From contig BNTV01000049.1 of NCBI GenBank assembly GCA_025996865.1, positions 1-34,152 on the forward strand: a stretch of 34,152 nt of DNA, read 5' to 3'. The stretch is from Bacteroidia bacterium. Its GTDB lineage: Bacteria > Bacteroidota > Bacteroidia > Bacteroidales > Azobacteroidaceae. Within the stretch, counting starts at the first letter, position 1. Each line of letters opens with the position of its first letter. Below the pieces are notes generated by a model. That model did not search any database. It was not told the origin of the DNA and saw only the letters and a program-made list of their open reading frames with translations. Positions 16,283 through 26,677 of the stretch are shown here, piece after piece. The position numbers were made by a program, and so were the translations under genes.

Positions 16283-16303
16283 AATTAGAATTATTTTTGA
16301 TAC

Positions 16304-18412
16304 TTAATTTATTATTACTGCTTTGTAACTGTATCGATCATTTGGCGCGACATCTCCGTTGATGGAGAAGTCGGACCAGTCGCCTGTTTGTTGGATATTA
16401 TCCGCCCATTTGAAAAAAAATGATTTTGGAAGCGACGTTAAACCGAGCGACTTGAGCGGAATTGCAATCTCATATTCGTTTCCTGCAACCGTTCCTTTGA
16501 TAGCGCCTGTTTTTTGCCAACGATATTTATTCTCAATATTTTTTCGAAGCATTTTACCCTCAATGAGGTAATCGTAACCGAGCCATCCCGTTTTTGCGTC
16601 GGCATCCATGTTGAGGTACAGCAGCATCCAGTTCGGCTCTCCCTCTCCGATAATCGGGGCTTGTGTTTGGGCATAAAAGAACAGCGTCTGTGTCTTTTTG
16701 TCGTAAGAAACTTTTGCAGCGATCAAATCGTTTCTGCCTGTATGATTCTCATAGTGTGAATCTTTCGACCAACCCCGGTAATCTCTCCTGACCGGGTCGC
16801 CAATCGCATCCCGAAACTCCGGTGAGACCTCTTTCCAGTCGTCGAATTTACCGTCGATAGTGATTGGCTGCGAATGAACAGGCTCAACTTCCCTGACGCC
16901 TTTGAACTTGCGATTGTAAGCAATCATCTGGTAGTAGAACGCATCGCCGTGTCCACCCTTCATTGGTTCAATATCTCGGCTATGTTCCCGATTGAATTGA
17001 TCGACAAAATTGACGGCTTGTGTTTCGCTCCCGTTCCATCGTGTTTCACGGGGAAAACGTGATGCAATCCATTCGTTCCAACCGGTGATGAAAACAAATT
17101 CGGGATCAAGCTCGAAAGCTCGACTCCACTGCTGCGCAAAATTTTGACCGGAATAATCGTGTTCCTCCTCCGGCGACAGTTTGCCGTCAGCGTCCGGCTC
17201 ATTTCCCTGCGAGTAAAAGCCGTGTTGTGGATAAACCTGTAACCAAGCCCATTGATCGGGCTTCTTCGGAGCTTCGAAAAAGTTAGGGAACGGCGAGCGA
17301 AACGTGAAAAATTCCAAAAGCGGATCTACAACGTCATCCTCTGGAATTCTTGTCATTCGTATCATCCGTGTGCCTTCGCACGGTTTGTTGGCAAGAAATG
17401 CCTGACCGTCGAGGATGATATTGTTTTCGGCGACCGACCACCAACCGGCAGTCCCACTGACATAACTGAGTTCCAGATAATATTTTCCTGCCGAAAGCGG
17501 CTCATCTGGGGTTAGCGACAGCCAGTCGTTATCTTTGATGTTCGTAAAAATTTTCGTTAGCAATTGCTTTCCTCCCGCCTTTTCCTGTTCCATTTGATAA
17601 AGCGTGATGCGTACGGCGGCATCGGACGTTCGCCATGTCGGTACGCGAATAGCCACTTTTTTGAGCGGACGATCCACCGCAAAAGACTGACCGATGGGAG
17701 CGTCCGGCTTGACTTGTTCGGAAATAAGCTGTTTATCCGGAAAAACGTAATCCTGTTTTTCCGCCATGATAAAGTCCGGATTTGCCATCATGAGCGGTTT
17801 GCCTTTCCAGCGAAACCAAAGATCGGAATACGCTCCTTTGCTGTAAAAGTCTTTCCAGAGTGTGGTTTCAGTATTGTCCGCACGGCTGAATGACGTCATG
17901 AAAGCGATTTGCGGCGTACGATTGCCCTGCTGACGCATTTCGTGATACACACGGCAAACGGCGCCGTAACTTTCGGGATACGTCTTTCTGTTGGTTACGT
18001 CGAAAATGATGACGTCCACACCGGCGTCTGAGAGCATTTGTGCGTGTTTGCGGATGACAAAATCGTCGTCGGCAATATAATAACCGAAAAGCGGCTCACC
18101 CCAATAATGAGGCGCTCCCAAGGGACCCCAAAGCGGACTGTCCGCTTTTTGGAGCGCATCCGGATCGGCTGCCAGAATTTTGGAAATGTCAAAAGGTCCC
18201 AGTTCGCCGTGGCGACCTTGCCAGATGAAGTAGAAGATACCGATTGTTTTGTCTTTTTTCGGCGCCCCTACTTCGGAAGCGTCCGGCAGTTGACGACCGA
18301 GACCGTCCGTGGCTACCCATGTGTCGCTCATGACATCCCAAAACTCTTTTTTTTCTTGTGATTTCGCTCCAAAAGAAATGAACAATAAGTAAATGATAAT
18401 TATATTTTTCAT
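16304..18412 (-). CDS. GH99/GH71-like glycosidase with C-terminal DOMON/CBM9-like domain
   Basis: 702 aa with an N-terminal signal peptide ending near GAKSQ. The TIM-barrel part begins with IGIFYFIWQGRHGE (about 57-70) and continues with HYWGEPLFGYYIADDD, MLSDAGVDVIIFDVTN and IAFMTSF. A beta-rich insertion (about 240-360) interrupts it, after which WAWLQVYPQHGFYSQGN and FVFITGWNEWIASRF complete the barrel; GWNEW is characteristic of GH99-like and related WbsX-type domains. From about 530 a DOMON/CBM9-like sandwich follows (ITIDGKFDDWKEV, then LLYLNMDADAKTGWLGYDY). GH99 enzymes act on alpha-mannosides, but this is a divergent member and the substrate is not assigned. It follows the six-hairpin glycosidase by 25 bases. 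Confidence 0.85.
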   Translation of the reverse strand: MKNIIIIYLLFISFGAKSQEKKEFWDVMSDTWVATDGLGRQLPDASEVGAPKKDKTIGIFYFIWQGRHGELGPFDISKILAADPDALQKADSPLWGPLGAPHYWGEPLFGYYIADDDFVIRKHAQMLSDAGVDVIIFDVTNRKTYPESYGAVCRVYHEMRQQGNRTPQIAFMTSFSRADNTETTLWKDFYSKGAYSDLWFRWKGKPLMMANPDFIMAEKQDYVFPDKQLISEQVKPDAPIGQSFAVDRPLKKVAIRVPTWRTSDAAVRITLYQMEQEKAGGKQLLTKIFTNIKDNDWLSLTPDEPLSAGKYYLELSYVSGTAGWWSVAENNIILDGQAFLANKPCEGTRMIRMTRIPEDDVVDPLLEFFTFRSPFPNFFEAPKKPDQWAWLQVYPQHGFYSQGNEPDADGKLSPEEEHDYSGQNFAQQWSRAFELDPEFVFITGWNEWIASRFPRETRWNGSETQAVNFVDQFNREHSRDIEPMKGGHGDAFYYQMIAYNRKFKGVREVEPVHSQPITIDGKFDDWKEVSPEFRDAIGDPVRRDYRGWSKDSHYENHTGRNDLIAAKVSYDKKTQTLFFYAQTQAPIIGEGEPNWMLLYLNMDADAKTGWLGYDYLIEGKMLRKNIENKYRWQKTGAIKGTVAGNEYEIAIPLKSLGLTSLPKSFFFKWADNIQQTGDWSDFSINGDVAPNDRYSYKAVIIN

Positions 18413-18437
18413 TTATTTTGTATTACTAAATTGTTAT

Positions 18438-20570
18438 TCAAGGCATTTTTAACAAACCTTCCCATCTTACATCCCATTGCCCGTCTTTGGGAAATCCGGG
18501 TGTTGGTGTTGTATTGCCGTCCCATCCGGCGCACATCATGGCTGCGGCGGTCAATAATCCGCCGTTTCCGGGCAGATAAATGCGCAAGGTCTTGTTCTGG
18601 TAGTTATGCCCGTTCGTCAGATACGTATTAGTTCGTTGATCCATCAATAAAATATCAACGGCTTTGTCCGGTTTGCCTAAGCGGGCTGCACTCATGGCTG
18701 TCATCGGATAGTCCCATCCCCATGTGTGATCCCAGTTCCAGTTTACGCATACCCAATCAAGGGTGTTCTGCATGGTGGCGGTTTCGACTAATCTGCATAA
18801 CGGCAATATTCCGAAAGCGCCCAATACCGACGGATGGTCGGAGGTAAAACGGACATCCTGATAGGTTTGCGGAGCCGATTCGGCAGCAAGGTACAAGCCG
18901 TCTTTTGACGCCAATGGAGACAACTTTTCAATAACGGCATCCCATTGAGCATCGCGTGTTAAACCTGTCCTTTCTCTCCATTGTTGCGCTACGGAAAGGG
19001 CATAATGCCAATAAGAAAGCTCAAACGGAGGATTTACGGTTTCTTTCGGTCGTAGTGTCTCCTGTGCGGGTATGATGCCTTTGAGGACATAACGGTTGTC
19101 GGCGGTGTCAAGTGTGGCAAATGATGCCATAAATTCAGCCGTCTCAAACACCAAATGTTTGTATTTGTCCAACACTTCCTGAAATGGTTTTTGCCGGTAT
19201 ATCAATTCAACCATATAGATAAAATGCGGTTGTTGCCAAATCAGGAACGGACCGATGGTCGAGGGCGTTTCCACCCCTGACGGATATGTCGCTTTCATCC
19301 ATCGAATACCGCTAAACCCTTGTCGTTCGGCAATCTCTTTGGCAACAGGCTCTACCTCGGCATACCAGTCCAGACTGCGTTCCATCAGATCAAGCCTGTT
19401 CCACAAAGCAAAATGGACAGCGTGCCACCAGTGCATTTCCAAATGAAACTTGCCTTGCCAACTGTTGTAGGTCAGACCTGTTTCCTGTGGAGGTAGCGTT
19501 CCGGCACATTGTATGGCGGTCAGGTACTGGGACAAAACAATGCGCCGTTCCAATTCTTTGGCGCGAATGTCCTTGCAGCGGCTAAAATCAATCGCTCCTC
19601 CGGTTTCCCAATAATTTTGCCAATAGGCTCCGGTTTTTTGAGCGGTTTGATCGAATCCGCTCACAGGCGGATCGGGTAACTCTTCGGAAAAGGACACGCT
19701 AAAACTAAAATCCTGAGATTCGGGAGTCAACAAAAAGTAATGTTCTTCCTTTTTATCCAAATGCGCTTTTCCTGCCCAATCCAACCGTACATAATAGTTG
19801 GTGTTGTCCAGGATTCTCTTGAACAGCGCAAAACCGTCGCCTTTGCTTACTATCTCCGTTTGATGTTTCGCCACAGCCGACCAGTCACAGGCATCATCCG
19901 CAGCCGCTCCGGTAGGATATGGAAACCGTATCCTGATTTTCAACAGACCTTCGGTAAATAAGGGAGACGATATTTTGGTGGCAATCATGTCCCTGTCGGG
20001 ATCGCAAACTGTTTGGGTGTTTACAGGTTGGTTGTTGACCACAAACCGACTTGAAATCAAGCCCGTCCACAGATCAAGTTTCTGTTTAACAGAAGAAATT
20101 TTATCAGGAGACACTTCTTTTTGCAAACGGTCGGTCATTTCAAAGCCGACGATTCCCAAATGCAGGCGATGCGGATTCGTCCTGAAAAAATTGGCGGCAT
20201 CCTGTTGCCGTCCTTTTTCCGCAGCCACCGTTGAGTACGCGCCCGGATGTCCATGTCCGAAATCAAATACCTGATAACTTTCTTCAATCGCATATTGTTT
20301 CACATTCGGGAAACTGTGCCATCCCCATTGACTTTGCGTACCCAACGGCACTCCCTGCCTGTACAATTCAGGAAATGTCTGAAGACCGGTACCATCTACC
20401 GTAAAGGCAAAATTTCCATTGCCGACCGACAAAGAAGACAATGAATCCAACGCGGTTATCTGCGGACAATTCCGCGCCACTAAAGTTTTCCTGTCTATTT
20501 TCTTCTCTGTGGCGTAACAAGCGGATAATAAAAAAGACAGAGAAATGATACTTATTGTTTTTATGTTCAT
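18438..20570 (-). CDS. Six-hairpin glycosidase-like lipoprotein (GH65/GH95-type architecture)
   Basis: 710 aa with lipobox LSAC (lipid at Cys18). The N-terminal half is a beta-sandwich starting with SLSVGNGNFAFTVDGTGLQTF, a form seen in GH65/GH95-like enzymes. The second half is an alpha-helical barrel with KFHLEMHWWHAVHFALWNRL, GFSGIRWMKATYPSGVETPS, FLIWQQPHFIYMVELIYR, SYWHYALSVAQQWRERTGL and NWNWDHTWGWDYPMTAMSAARLG. The catalytic acid cannot be pinned by eye. Enzymes of this shape hydrolyse or phosphorolyse alpha-linked disaccharides or fucosides; which applies is unknown. It lies between the SusE-position lipoprotein and the GH99-like gene and belongs to the same operon by spacing and strand. 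Confidence 0.82.
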   Translation of the reverse strand: MNIKTISIISLSFLLSACYATEKKIDRKTLVARNCPQITALDSLSSLSVGNGNFAFTVDGTGLQTFPELYRQGVPLGTQSQWGWHSFPNVKQYAIEESYQVFDFGHGHPGAYSTVAAEKGRQQDAANFFRTNPHRLHLGIVGFEMTDRLQKEVSPDKISSVKQKLDLWTGLISSRFVVNNQPVNTQTVCDPDRDMIATKISSPLFTEGLLKIRIRFPYPTGAAADDACDWSAVAKHQTEIVSKGDGFALFKRILDNTNYYVRLDWAGKAHLDKKEEHYFLLTPESQDFSFSVSFSEELPDPPVSGFDQTAQKTGAYWQNYWETGGAIDFSRCKDIRAKELERRIVLSQYLTAIQCAGTLPPQETGLTYNSWQGKFHLEMHWWHAVHFALWNRLDLMERSLDWYAEVEPVAKEIAERQGFSGIRWMKATYPSGVETPSTIGPFLIWQQPHFIYMVELIYRQKPFQEVLDKYKHLVFETAEFMASFATLDTADNRYVLKGIIPAQETLRPKETVNPPFELSYWHYALSVAQQWRERTGLTRDAQWDAVIEKLSPLASKDGLYLAAESAPQTYQDVRFTSDHPSVLGAFGILPLCRLVETATMQNTLDWVCVNWNWDHTWGWDYPMTAMSAARLGKPDKAVDILLMDQRTNTYLTNGHNYQNKTLRIYLPGNGGLLTAAAMMCAGWDGNTTPTPGFPKDGQWDVRWEGLLKMP

Positions 20571-20593
20571 GAGTGATTTTTAATAAATTCAGA

Positions 20594-21244
20594 TTATATG
20601 ACCGGTTTCGTTTTGGCGGTTACTGTTCCTCTGCGTCTTTCTCCGAGATAAAGCAGGAAAGTATATTGCGTATCAGGTGAAAGTTCGGTAATAGTTTTGA
20701 CGCCGTTTGCCGTATCTTCACTTGTCAGGTCAATCTCTACATCAGTCAATCCGGCGGACGTAACACGGATACGGTCAACCGCTTTTGTGTTGTCCCATTT
20801 CAAGGTTATCTGAGATATTTCAATATCATCGCTTTTTAGTTCGGCAAAAATATTTTCCGATCCGGTGGCGAATGTCATTACTTTAAATTCGGAATCTTGA
20901 GTAGCAGGATTGGTACTGACGGCTTTTATTCGTGCAGAATATCTGGTACTTCCCCACAAATCTTCAATCTTGGCTTGATTGGTATTTTCGAATGTGAAGG
21001 TCTTCAAATCGGTTTCAAATTTCAAGCTGTCGCGGTAGAGTTCAATGAGGTAGCTTGCCCCTTGGATAGGCGTCCATGTAAGTTCTACATTGTTAGCATT
21101 GACTATTGCTGTAAAGCTAACGGGACGGAACAGTTTTTTCGGTAATGACTCTTCATTATCATCTTTCGTACAAGCAACAGACAGTAATAACCATCCTGTA
21201 ATACATATCACGGAAAAAATGTGATTCAATCTTATTCTTTTCAT
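20594..21244 (-). CDS. Fibronectin type III-like lipoprotein in the SusE position
   Basis: 216 aa with a lipobox (SVAC, lipid at Cys25) followed by an acidic linker KDDNEE typical of surface-exposed lipoproteins. Two tandem Ig/FN3-like sandwiches follow (about 40-125 and 130-214), each with the pattern V-x-L-x-W and ending in a Y-x-x-R/F-L strand (ELTWTPIQGASYLIELY, STRYSARIKAV; ITLKWDNTKAVDRIRV, DTQYTFLLYLG). The place after SusD matches SusE/F-like surface glycan-binding proteins, which usually carry such spacer domains. No clear glycan-binding domain is added here, so it may be a short spacer or a binding protein of unknown type. It lies 26 bases after the SusD stop. Confidence 0.75.
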   Translation of the reverse strand: MKRIRLNHIFSVICITGWLLLSVACTKDDNEESLPKKLFRPVSFTAIVNANNVELTWTPIQGASYLIELYRDSLKFETDLKTFTFENTNQAKIEDLWGSTRYSARIKAVSTNPATQDSEFKVMTFATGSENIFAELKSDDIEISQITLKWDNTKAVDRIRVTSAGLTDVEIDLTSEDTANGVKTITELSPDTQYTFLLYLGERRRGTVTAKTKPVI

Positions 21245-21270
21245 TTTTGATATATTTTTAAAAGTAATAT

Positions 21271-23097
21271 TTAGGGTAGCATGTCATTGTTCAAAGAACC
21301 GTTACTTCGTATAATAACAGTAGCAGCAATAGGGTAAAGATGATTGTTTTTTGCCGGATCAAATCCAAGTCCCATTTTTGTACAATATTGAGGATATGTT
21401 AAAGTGCCGGATACTTCTGTGAGTTTATTGGACATCCACGCATTACGGGTATATCCCGGTATAGTGGTACTTGAAGCGTTCGGCACGCGGAAATCCGGGT
21501 TGTAAATGTCTATGGTATATCCGTCATCACTGTATTTCCAGTATATCTGATCAGGTACATGCTGATATTCGGGTGCATTGTTAATAATCTTCAAATTACC
21601 TTCTCTGGCTTGCGTTAATTTTGCGCCAAGCAGATTCCATCGGATCAGGTCGTATTTGCGGACCATCTCACCACCAAATTCCCAAGCTCGTTCGTCAACA
21701 ATAGCATTGAAAAAATCGGCTTTGCCGACAGCTACCGAATCCACATAACGGGTAACTTTCGTATCCCATAAAGAAGGGTCAAACGCCCTTTTCCTTATGG
21801 AAGCCAAAGCGTCTTTTGCCGCCTGTGTAGGTCCGCTCAACTCATTTTCCGCTTCGGCAAACATAAGTACAATATCCGCATACCGCATCAAAGGCCAATT
21901 CACACCTGTAAAGGCATTACCCATAAGGTCGCCTCCCATAGAAGGATTAATCCAACTTTTGCGCCATTTGGTGGGCCTGAAAGTGTTGATCCAAGCAGTG
22001 TTCATTCGTTGTAAACCGGCATTAGCGCCGCCGGAATTATAATTGAACAACTCGCAGGATACGTTTCTCCGCAAGTCTTTAGTGTCGAAAGAATAAAAAT
22101 AGTAGGGGCTGGTATTTACCCATGCAGAGGACATTCCCCAACGAAAATCCGTAGAAGTATGCGCCATCCCGACATAGATGCAAACACGTCCCGATTTAAG
22201 ACGTCCGTAAGGCAATTCGTAAAGCACTTCACCATATTGCAATTCTTGTTTATACTCGTGCATAGTTTTAAAAATTGTTGCAAAATTCGGATTCAACGCA
22301 TGTTTCCCACTTTCCATAACCTCTCTACATTCTTTTCGTGCAATTTCGTAATATTCCTGCCAATGTCTTCCACGTCGGGTTTCCGTAGGCGTACGGGATG
22401 AATATCCGGCATAAGCCAACGCCATACGCGCTCTCAATCCTTTGACATAACCCTTGGTAACCCGTTCGGCAGTGCCCATGTCTCTCAGCCACGGAACATA
22501 TTTTTGCGCTTCATCCAAATCGGCAATTAAATATTCATATATTTCATCGCGGTCGGTGCGGGGCAGGAAATAATTGTCCCCATTCTGAACGGATTTAACA
22601 GAAAAAGGAACATCTCCCCAATGCCAAATCAGGTTGAGATAACACAATGCACGGAGTGTTAACGCTTCGCCATAAAGACGGCGTGCTTCGTCGGCATATT
22701 CTCCTTCCCAAATCGGAGATTTCGGAAGATTGTCTATACAGACATTCGCCCTTTCTACGCTTGTATATAGACGTGTCCATGTGCCTTCAAGATACATATT
22801 GTTGTCATCGGCCTGATATCGGCAAAACAAATTAGCGGCATTTGTATCATCTGTGCCGGATCTAAATTCAATATCATTGTCCATAGCATAAAAATAAGCC
22901 ATATAGGCTTCGTATGTTTCGGTAAACATCAAGTTATTTGTGATAGCTAACACTGCTTTAGTAGCATAATCCAGATTGTTAAAAGCAGTTTCTTCGGTAA
23001 AATTCGATTTGGATTCAGTATTTAAAAAGTCCTCACAAGAAACTATTGTGAACATACAAACAAACAATAACAGTATATTTATTATATTATTTTTCAT
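21271..23097 (-). CDS. SusD/RagB family outer-membrane lipoprotein
   Basis: 608 aa with lipobox IVSC (lipid at Cys21) and the usual opening CEDFLNTESKSNFTEETAF. Helical repeats include YGEALTLRALCYLNLIWHWG and GYVKGLRARMALAYAGY; the second half has LMRYADIVLMFAEAENEL, RKRAFDP and DERAWEFGGEMVRKYDLIRW. The end YPIAATVI...NNDMLP fits the family. It pairs with the SusC 12 bases upstream and would form the lid that captures the glycan. It is only distantly similar to the SusD at 961-2829, so the two loci probably take different substrates. Confidence 0.97.
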   Translation of the reverse strand: MKNNIINILLLFVCMFTIVSCEDFLNTESKSNFTEETAFNNLDYATKAVLAITNNLMFTETYEAYMAYFYAMDNDIEFRSGTDDTNAANLFCRYQADDNNMYLEGTWTRLYTSVERANVCIDNLPKSPIWEGEYADEARRLYGEALTLRALCYLNLIWHWGDVPFSVKSVQNGDNYFLPRTDRDEIYEYLIADLDEAQKYVPWLRDMGTAERVTKGYVKGLRARMALAYAGYSSRTPTETRRGRHWQEYYEIARKECREVMESGKHALNPNFATIFKTMHEYKQELQYGEVLYELPYGRLKSGRVCIYVGMAHTSTDFRWGMSSAWVNTSPYYFYSFDTKDLRRNVSCELFNYNSGGANAGLQRMNTAWINTFRPTKWRKSWINPSMGGDLMGNAFTGVNWPLMRYADIVLMFAEAENELSGPTQAAKDALASIRKRAFDPSLWDTKVTRYVDSVAVGKADFFNAIVDERAWEFGGEMVRKYDLIRWNLLGAKLTQAREGNLKIINNAPEYQHVPDQIYWKYSDDGYTIDIYNPDFRVPNASSTTIPGYTRNAWMSNKLTEVSGTLTYPQYCTKMGLGFDPAKNNHLYPIAATVIIRSNGSLNNDMLP

Positions 23098-23109
23098 AAT
23101 CCTTTTATT

Positions 23110-26100
23110 TTAAAATGTTATATTTACTCCTATATTATAACTCCGGCTTCTTGGATAGGCGCACCAATCTACACTCGGAGTAACGGGCGTAGTGCGACGT
23201 GTATCTACTTCTGGATCAAATCCGCTGTAATTTGTCCATAGCCACAGGTTATATCCGGTAACATATACCCTTAACTGTTCCATTCTTAATCGTGACAATA
23301 TATTTTTAGGAAAGGAATAACCAAGCGTCAGATTGTTCAGTCGCAGGAAAGAACCGTCTTCCACTCCCCACGAATGGAGTGGCGTATTAGTCATTGAGGC
23401 TGCCCAAATAGTTGCGTTTTTGTTCATTTCTTTTAGTCGCTCAGGATCTGTTACTGCTATACCGGTGCTTTTGTCCAAGTATGTGAATGCGTTGTCGGAA
23501 TTCATAAAAGCCAGCAGGTTTTTGTGTGCCCGCGATGAATTAAATCCTGAAAAATAGAGCTTATTAGCGTTATATACGTCATTGCCGTAAACCCAGTTGA
23601 AAAATACAGAAAGGTCGAATCCCTTATATTGGGAATTTATGCCAAATCCGCCGGTATGCTTGGGATTTGCATCACCAATAATTACTTTATCATCAGCATT
23701 GATTATGGGATTGTCATCCTGATTGGCAAATTTTAATGCTCCGGGCATAAAATACTTGGCGCCAATCACAGCCCTATTATCCGGAACACCTTCTCTCAGA
23801 ACGTAGGTTTTTGTTACTTCATTATAGTCAAAATCATCGAATGTGTACATACCGTCTGTCTTATATCCATACATTATTCCGACCGGTTGTCCTGCCCTGA
23901 CCAAATAATCTCCTGAAGGTCCGTATGCCAGATTTAATCCTGAACTTTCCAACCATTCCGTAGTTTCGCCAAGATTGTCTATCCTGTTTTTGTTGAATCC
24001 GATATTGAAGGATGCAGATAACGAAAAGTTTTTGTTTTCAACAATGACGCCTTCCAAGGTAACTTCTATTCCTCTATTGGAAGTTTGACCAATATTCTGC
24101 CATTGGGATGAATATCCCGAATTTACCGGAATGGATGCCCTGATCAATAAATCTTTGGTAACATTTTTATAATATTCTACCGTACCGGTCAAGCGTTGTT
24201 TGAAAAATCCGAAATCCAGACCTGCATTTCGGGTGACTGTGGTCTCCCATTTCAGACTGGGATTAGACAGAAAACCGGTTAGTTGCAAAATCGATGAAGC
24301 ATTTTCTTCGTTACCTTCCGCATACATCTTAGAAGTACTGGAAATTACTTGAAATGTCTTTTTCCATACATCATCTCCAATCCTGTTGTTTCCTGATTCG
24401 CCATAACTGATACGCGCTTTAAGATTGGACAGCCATGTTTTTGAGAATTTCATGAAGTCTTCTTCTAAAATACGCCATGCAACCGCAGCAGACGGGAAAT
24501 ATCCCCAACGGTTACCCGGTGCAAATTTACTGGAACCGTCCGCTCTCAAAACGGCTGTTACCAAATATCGGTTTTTGTAATCGTAGTTTAATCTGCCGAA
24601 AAATGACGATGTTTTAGTAGGAGGATTGACAAAGTTATCAATAGGGTCCGGTATTCCCAGCGACATCATGCTCAAAGCGCTTTCCGGATCAATATATTTT
24701 GGAAACATTTTGGCGGAAGACACTATTCTGTCCGATTGGGATATATTTAATTCTTCGCCGAACATTGCTGTGATACTGCTTCCCGGCAATATGTTCCGAC
24801 GGTTATATGTAACAATATTGGCTACCCGGTAACTTTTTGCGTTATTGTAAGTTATTTCAGCCATTGGATGTTGATAATTCCAGACATCTGATGTGCGCAA
24901 GCCATAAAACCTCTTGTTTTGCTGCTTGGTATATTGTGTGCCGAATTCAAAACGATATTTCAAGTCCTTCGATATTTTGAATGAAGCAGCTCCTGTTACA
25001 TTCGTAACAAACTGGTTTCTTCTCCTGTAGTCGCCCTTGGTTTGTTCTAAAGGATTTATCGAATATAAAGTAATCCCCTCATAATAGCTGGCATCTACTA
25101 AATCAGGGTCCACAAATTCTGATATACCCATCACCGGACGGTATTGAATTGCATGTATAAGGCGACCGCTTGTCTCAGCGTTGCTGCTGGTCAGTCCGGT
25201 GCCTGCGCCTTTTAAATCGGTATTACCAAGCCTGCCGTTTAACTCAAGGGTTAACCATGGTTTTACATCATAAGATGTTTTAACAGACAGGGTGGTTCTG
25301 GAAAATCCCGATCCCAACATGATTTCTTCTTCATCGTCCCGTATCAGACTAAGATTGTATTTCGACACTTTAGATCCACCGGAAACACTTAGATTATTGT
25401 AAATGCTGGTGCCGGTTCGTCCAAAAACTTCATCTTGCCAGTTAATACCTTTCACGTCTTTATACAACCCGATATCCTGAAAATCTCCATAAACAGAAGA
25501 TGCCGACGGAGTAGCTTCAAATTGCCAAAGTACATATTCATAAGGGTCAAGAACAGCTAACTGTTTAGTCATGTCCTTTATTCCGCAATACATATTGTAA
25601 TTAATCTTCGCTTTTCCTTCCGAACCGCTTTTGGTAGTTATGATTATTACACCGTTAGCGCCTCTGGCTCCATAAATAGCTGTCGATGACGCATCTTTCA
25701 AGACATCAATATTTTGAATATTAGCCGGTGCTATATCGTCTATATTGTCCACCGGAAAACCGTCCACAATAAACAACGGGGAATTATCCTGTGTGATTGA
25801 ACCCCCGCCTCTGACACGAATTTTAATCTCAGCATCGGGTGATCCTTCTGTTTTTGTAACCTGTACACCCGGCAACCTGCCCGTTATCGCTTGTGAGGCT
25901 GAACCGACAGGCACATTCTTCAATTGTTCTCCGCTCACGGATGCTACCGAACCTGTAAGGTCGGCTCTCCGTACGGAACCATACCCGATGACAACTACTT
26001 CATCCAAGACGAGTGCGTTTTCATCCAAGACGATACGTAAACTTGTTTGATTACCTGTCGCCACTTCTTTCGTAGTATAACCAATGTAGGAGATAGTTAA

Positions 26101-26580
26101 AGTAACTCCGGGTGAAACATTCAGACTGAAATTCCCGTTCACATCAGTGATTGTACCGTTGGTGGCGACATTTTTCTCCACCACGTTTGCGCCGATGACG
26201 GGTTCTCCATTCGAGTCAATTACCGTACCGGTAATCCGTCGGCTTTGTTGAGATATGGAAGATACATCGCCCGACTTTTTACGCAAAGAGATATAATTCT
26301 CACTTAAAGAATAAGTTATCTCCGTACCGGCAAAGACCTGACTCAATACCTGAGTGATAGGTTTGTTCGATACTTTTACATTGTTTACCTGCTGTTTCAT
26401 ATCCATCTCTTTTTCACTGTACAGAAACAAGTAATGGTTTTGCGCCTCAACAGTAGAAATGAATTCTCCCAATGACATACTGTTACTGGAAATACTGACT
26501 TTTGCGATTGTTTGCGAATGGGTATTCAATGCTTCCAAACTGAATACTGCTGCTAAAATGAACGCTGTTGTAATTTTCAT
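23110..26580 (-). CDS. SusC/RagA TonB-dependent receptor with N-terminal STN signalling domain
   Basis: 1156 aa from the ATG at 26580, which gives a clean signal peptide (KITTAFILAAVFSLEAL...SQ). A longer open frame reaches 26673 but adds a poor N-terminus. Domains: STN (about 25-100; ISSNSMSLGEFISTVEAQNH, KPITQVLSQVFAGT), carboxypeptidase-regulatory-like sandwich (about 112-195; ITGTVIDSNGEPVIGANVV), then plug with the SusC/RagA hallmark EVVVIGYGSVRRADLTGSV and IDVLKDASSTAIYGARGANG, and a 22-strand barrel ending SYNIGVNITF. The STN domain is the one that contacts FecR-type anti-sigma factors, and a FecR gene lies directly upstream, so substrate binding probably triggers transcription of the locus. 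Confidence 0.97.
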   Translation of the reverse strand: MKITTAFILAAVFSLEALNTHSQTIAKVSISSNSMSLGEFISTVEAQNHYLFLYSEKEMDMKQQVNNVKVSNKPITQVLSQVFAGTEITYSLSENYISLRKKSGDVSSISQQSRRITGTVIDSNGEPVIGANVVEKNVATNGTITDVNGNFSLNVSPGVTLTISYIGYTTKEVATGNQTSLRIVLDENALVLDEVVVIGYGSVRRADLTGSVASVSGEQLKNVPVGSASQAITGRLPGVQVTKTEGSPDAEIKIRVRGGGSITQDNSPLFIVDGFPVDNIDDIAPANIQNIDVLKDASSTAIYGARGANGVIIITTKSGSEGKAKINYNMYCGIKDMTKQLAVLDPYEYVLWQFEATPSASSVYGDFQDIGLYKDVKGINWQDEVFGRTGTSIYNNLSVSGGSKVSKYNLSLIRDDEEEIMLGSGFSRTTLSVKTSYDVKPWLTLELNGRLGNTDLKGAGTGLTSSNAETSGRLIHAIQYRPVMGISEFVDPDLVDASYYEGITLYSINPLEQTKGDYRRRNQFVTNVTGAASFKISKDLKYRFEFGTQYTKQQNKRFYGLRTSDVWNYQHPMAEITYNNAKSYRVANIVTYNRRNILPGSSITAMFGEELNISQSDRIVSSAKMFPKYIDPESALSMMSLGIPDPIDNFVNPPTKTSSFFGRLNYDYKNRYLVTAVLRADGSSKFAPGNRWGYFPSAAVAWRILEEDFMKFSKTWLSNLKARISYGESGNNRIGDDVWKKTFQVISSTSKMYAEGNEENASSILQLTGFLSNPSLKWETTVTRNAGLDFGFFKQRLTGTVEYYKNVTKDLLIRASIPVNSGYSSQWQNIGQTSNRGIEVTLEGVIVENKNFSLSASFNIGFNKNRIDNLGETTEWLESSGLNLAYGPSGDYLVRAGQPVGIMYGYKTDGMYTFDDFDYNEVTKTYVLREGVPDNRAVIGAKYFMPGALKFANQDDNPIINADDKVIIGDANPKHTGGFGINSQYKGFDLSVFFNWVYGNDVYNANKLYFSGFNSSRAHKNLLAFMNSDNAFTYLDKSTGIAVTDPERLKEMNKNATIWAASMTNTPLHSWGVEDGSFLRLNNLTLGYSFPKNILSRLRMEQLRVYVTGYNLWLWTNYSGFDPEVDTRRTTPVTPSVDWCAYPRSRSYNIGVNITF

Positions 26581-26677
26581 AATACGACATAGGTGTTTAA
26601 TTTTTTTTGTTTTACATGAATATTTCAAAAAATTTAAAATTGTTGTTTGCAAAATGTATATTTCATTGTACAAGATT

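Noticed and set aside
26581..26673. Longer start for the minus-strand SusC
   Set aside because: The added residues precede a complete signal peptide that starts at the ATG at 26580.
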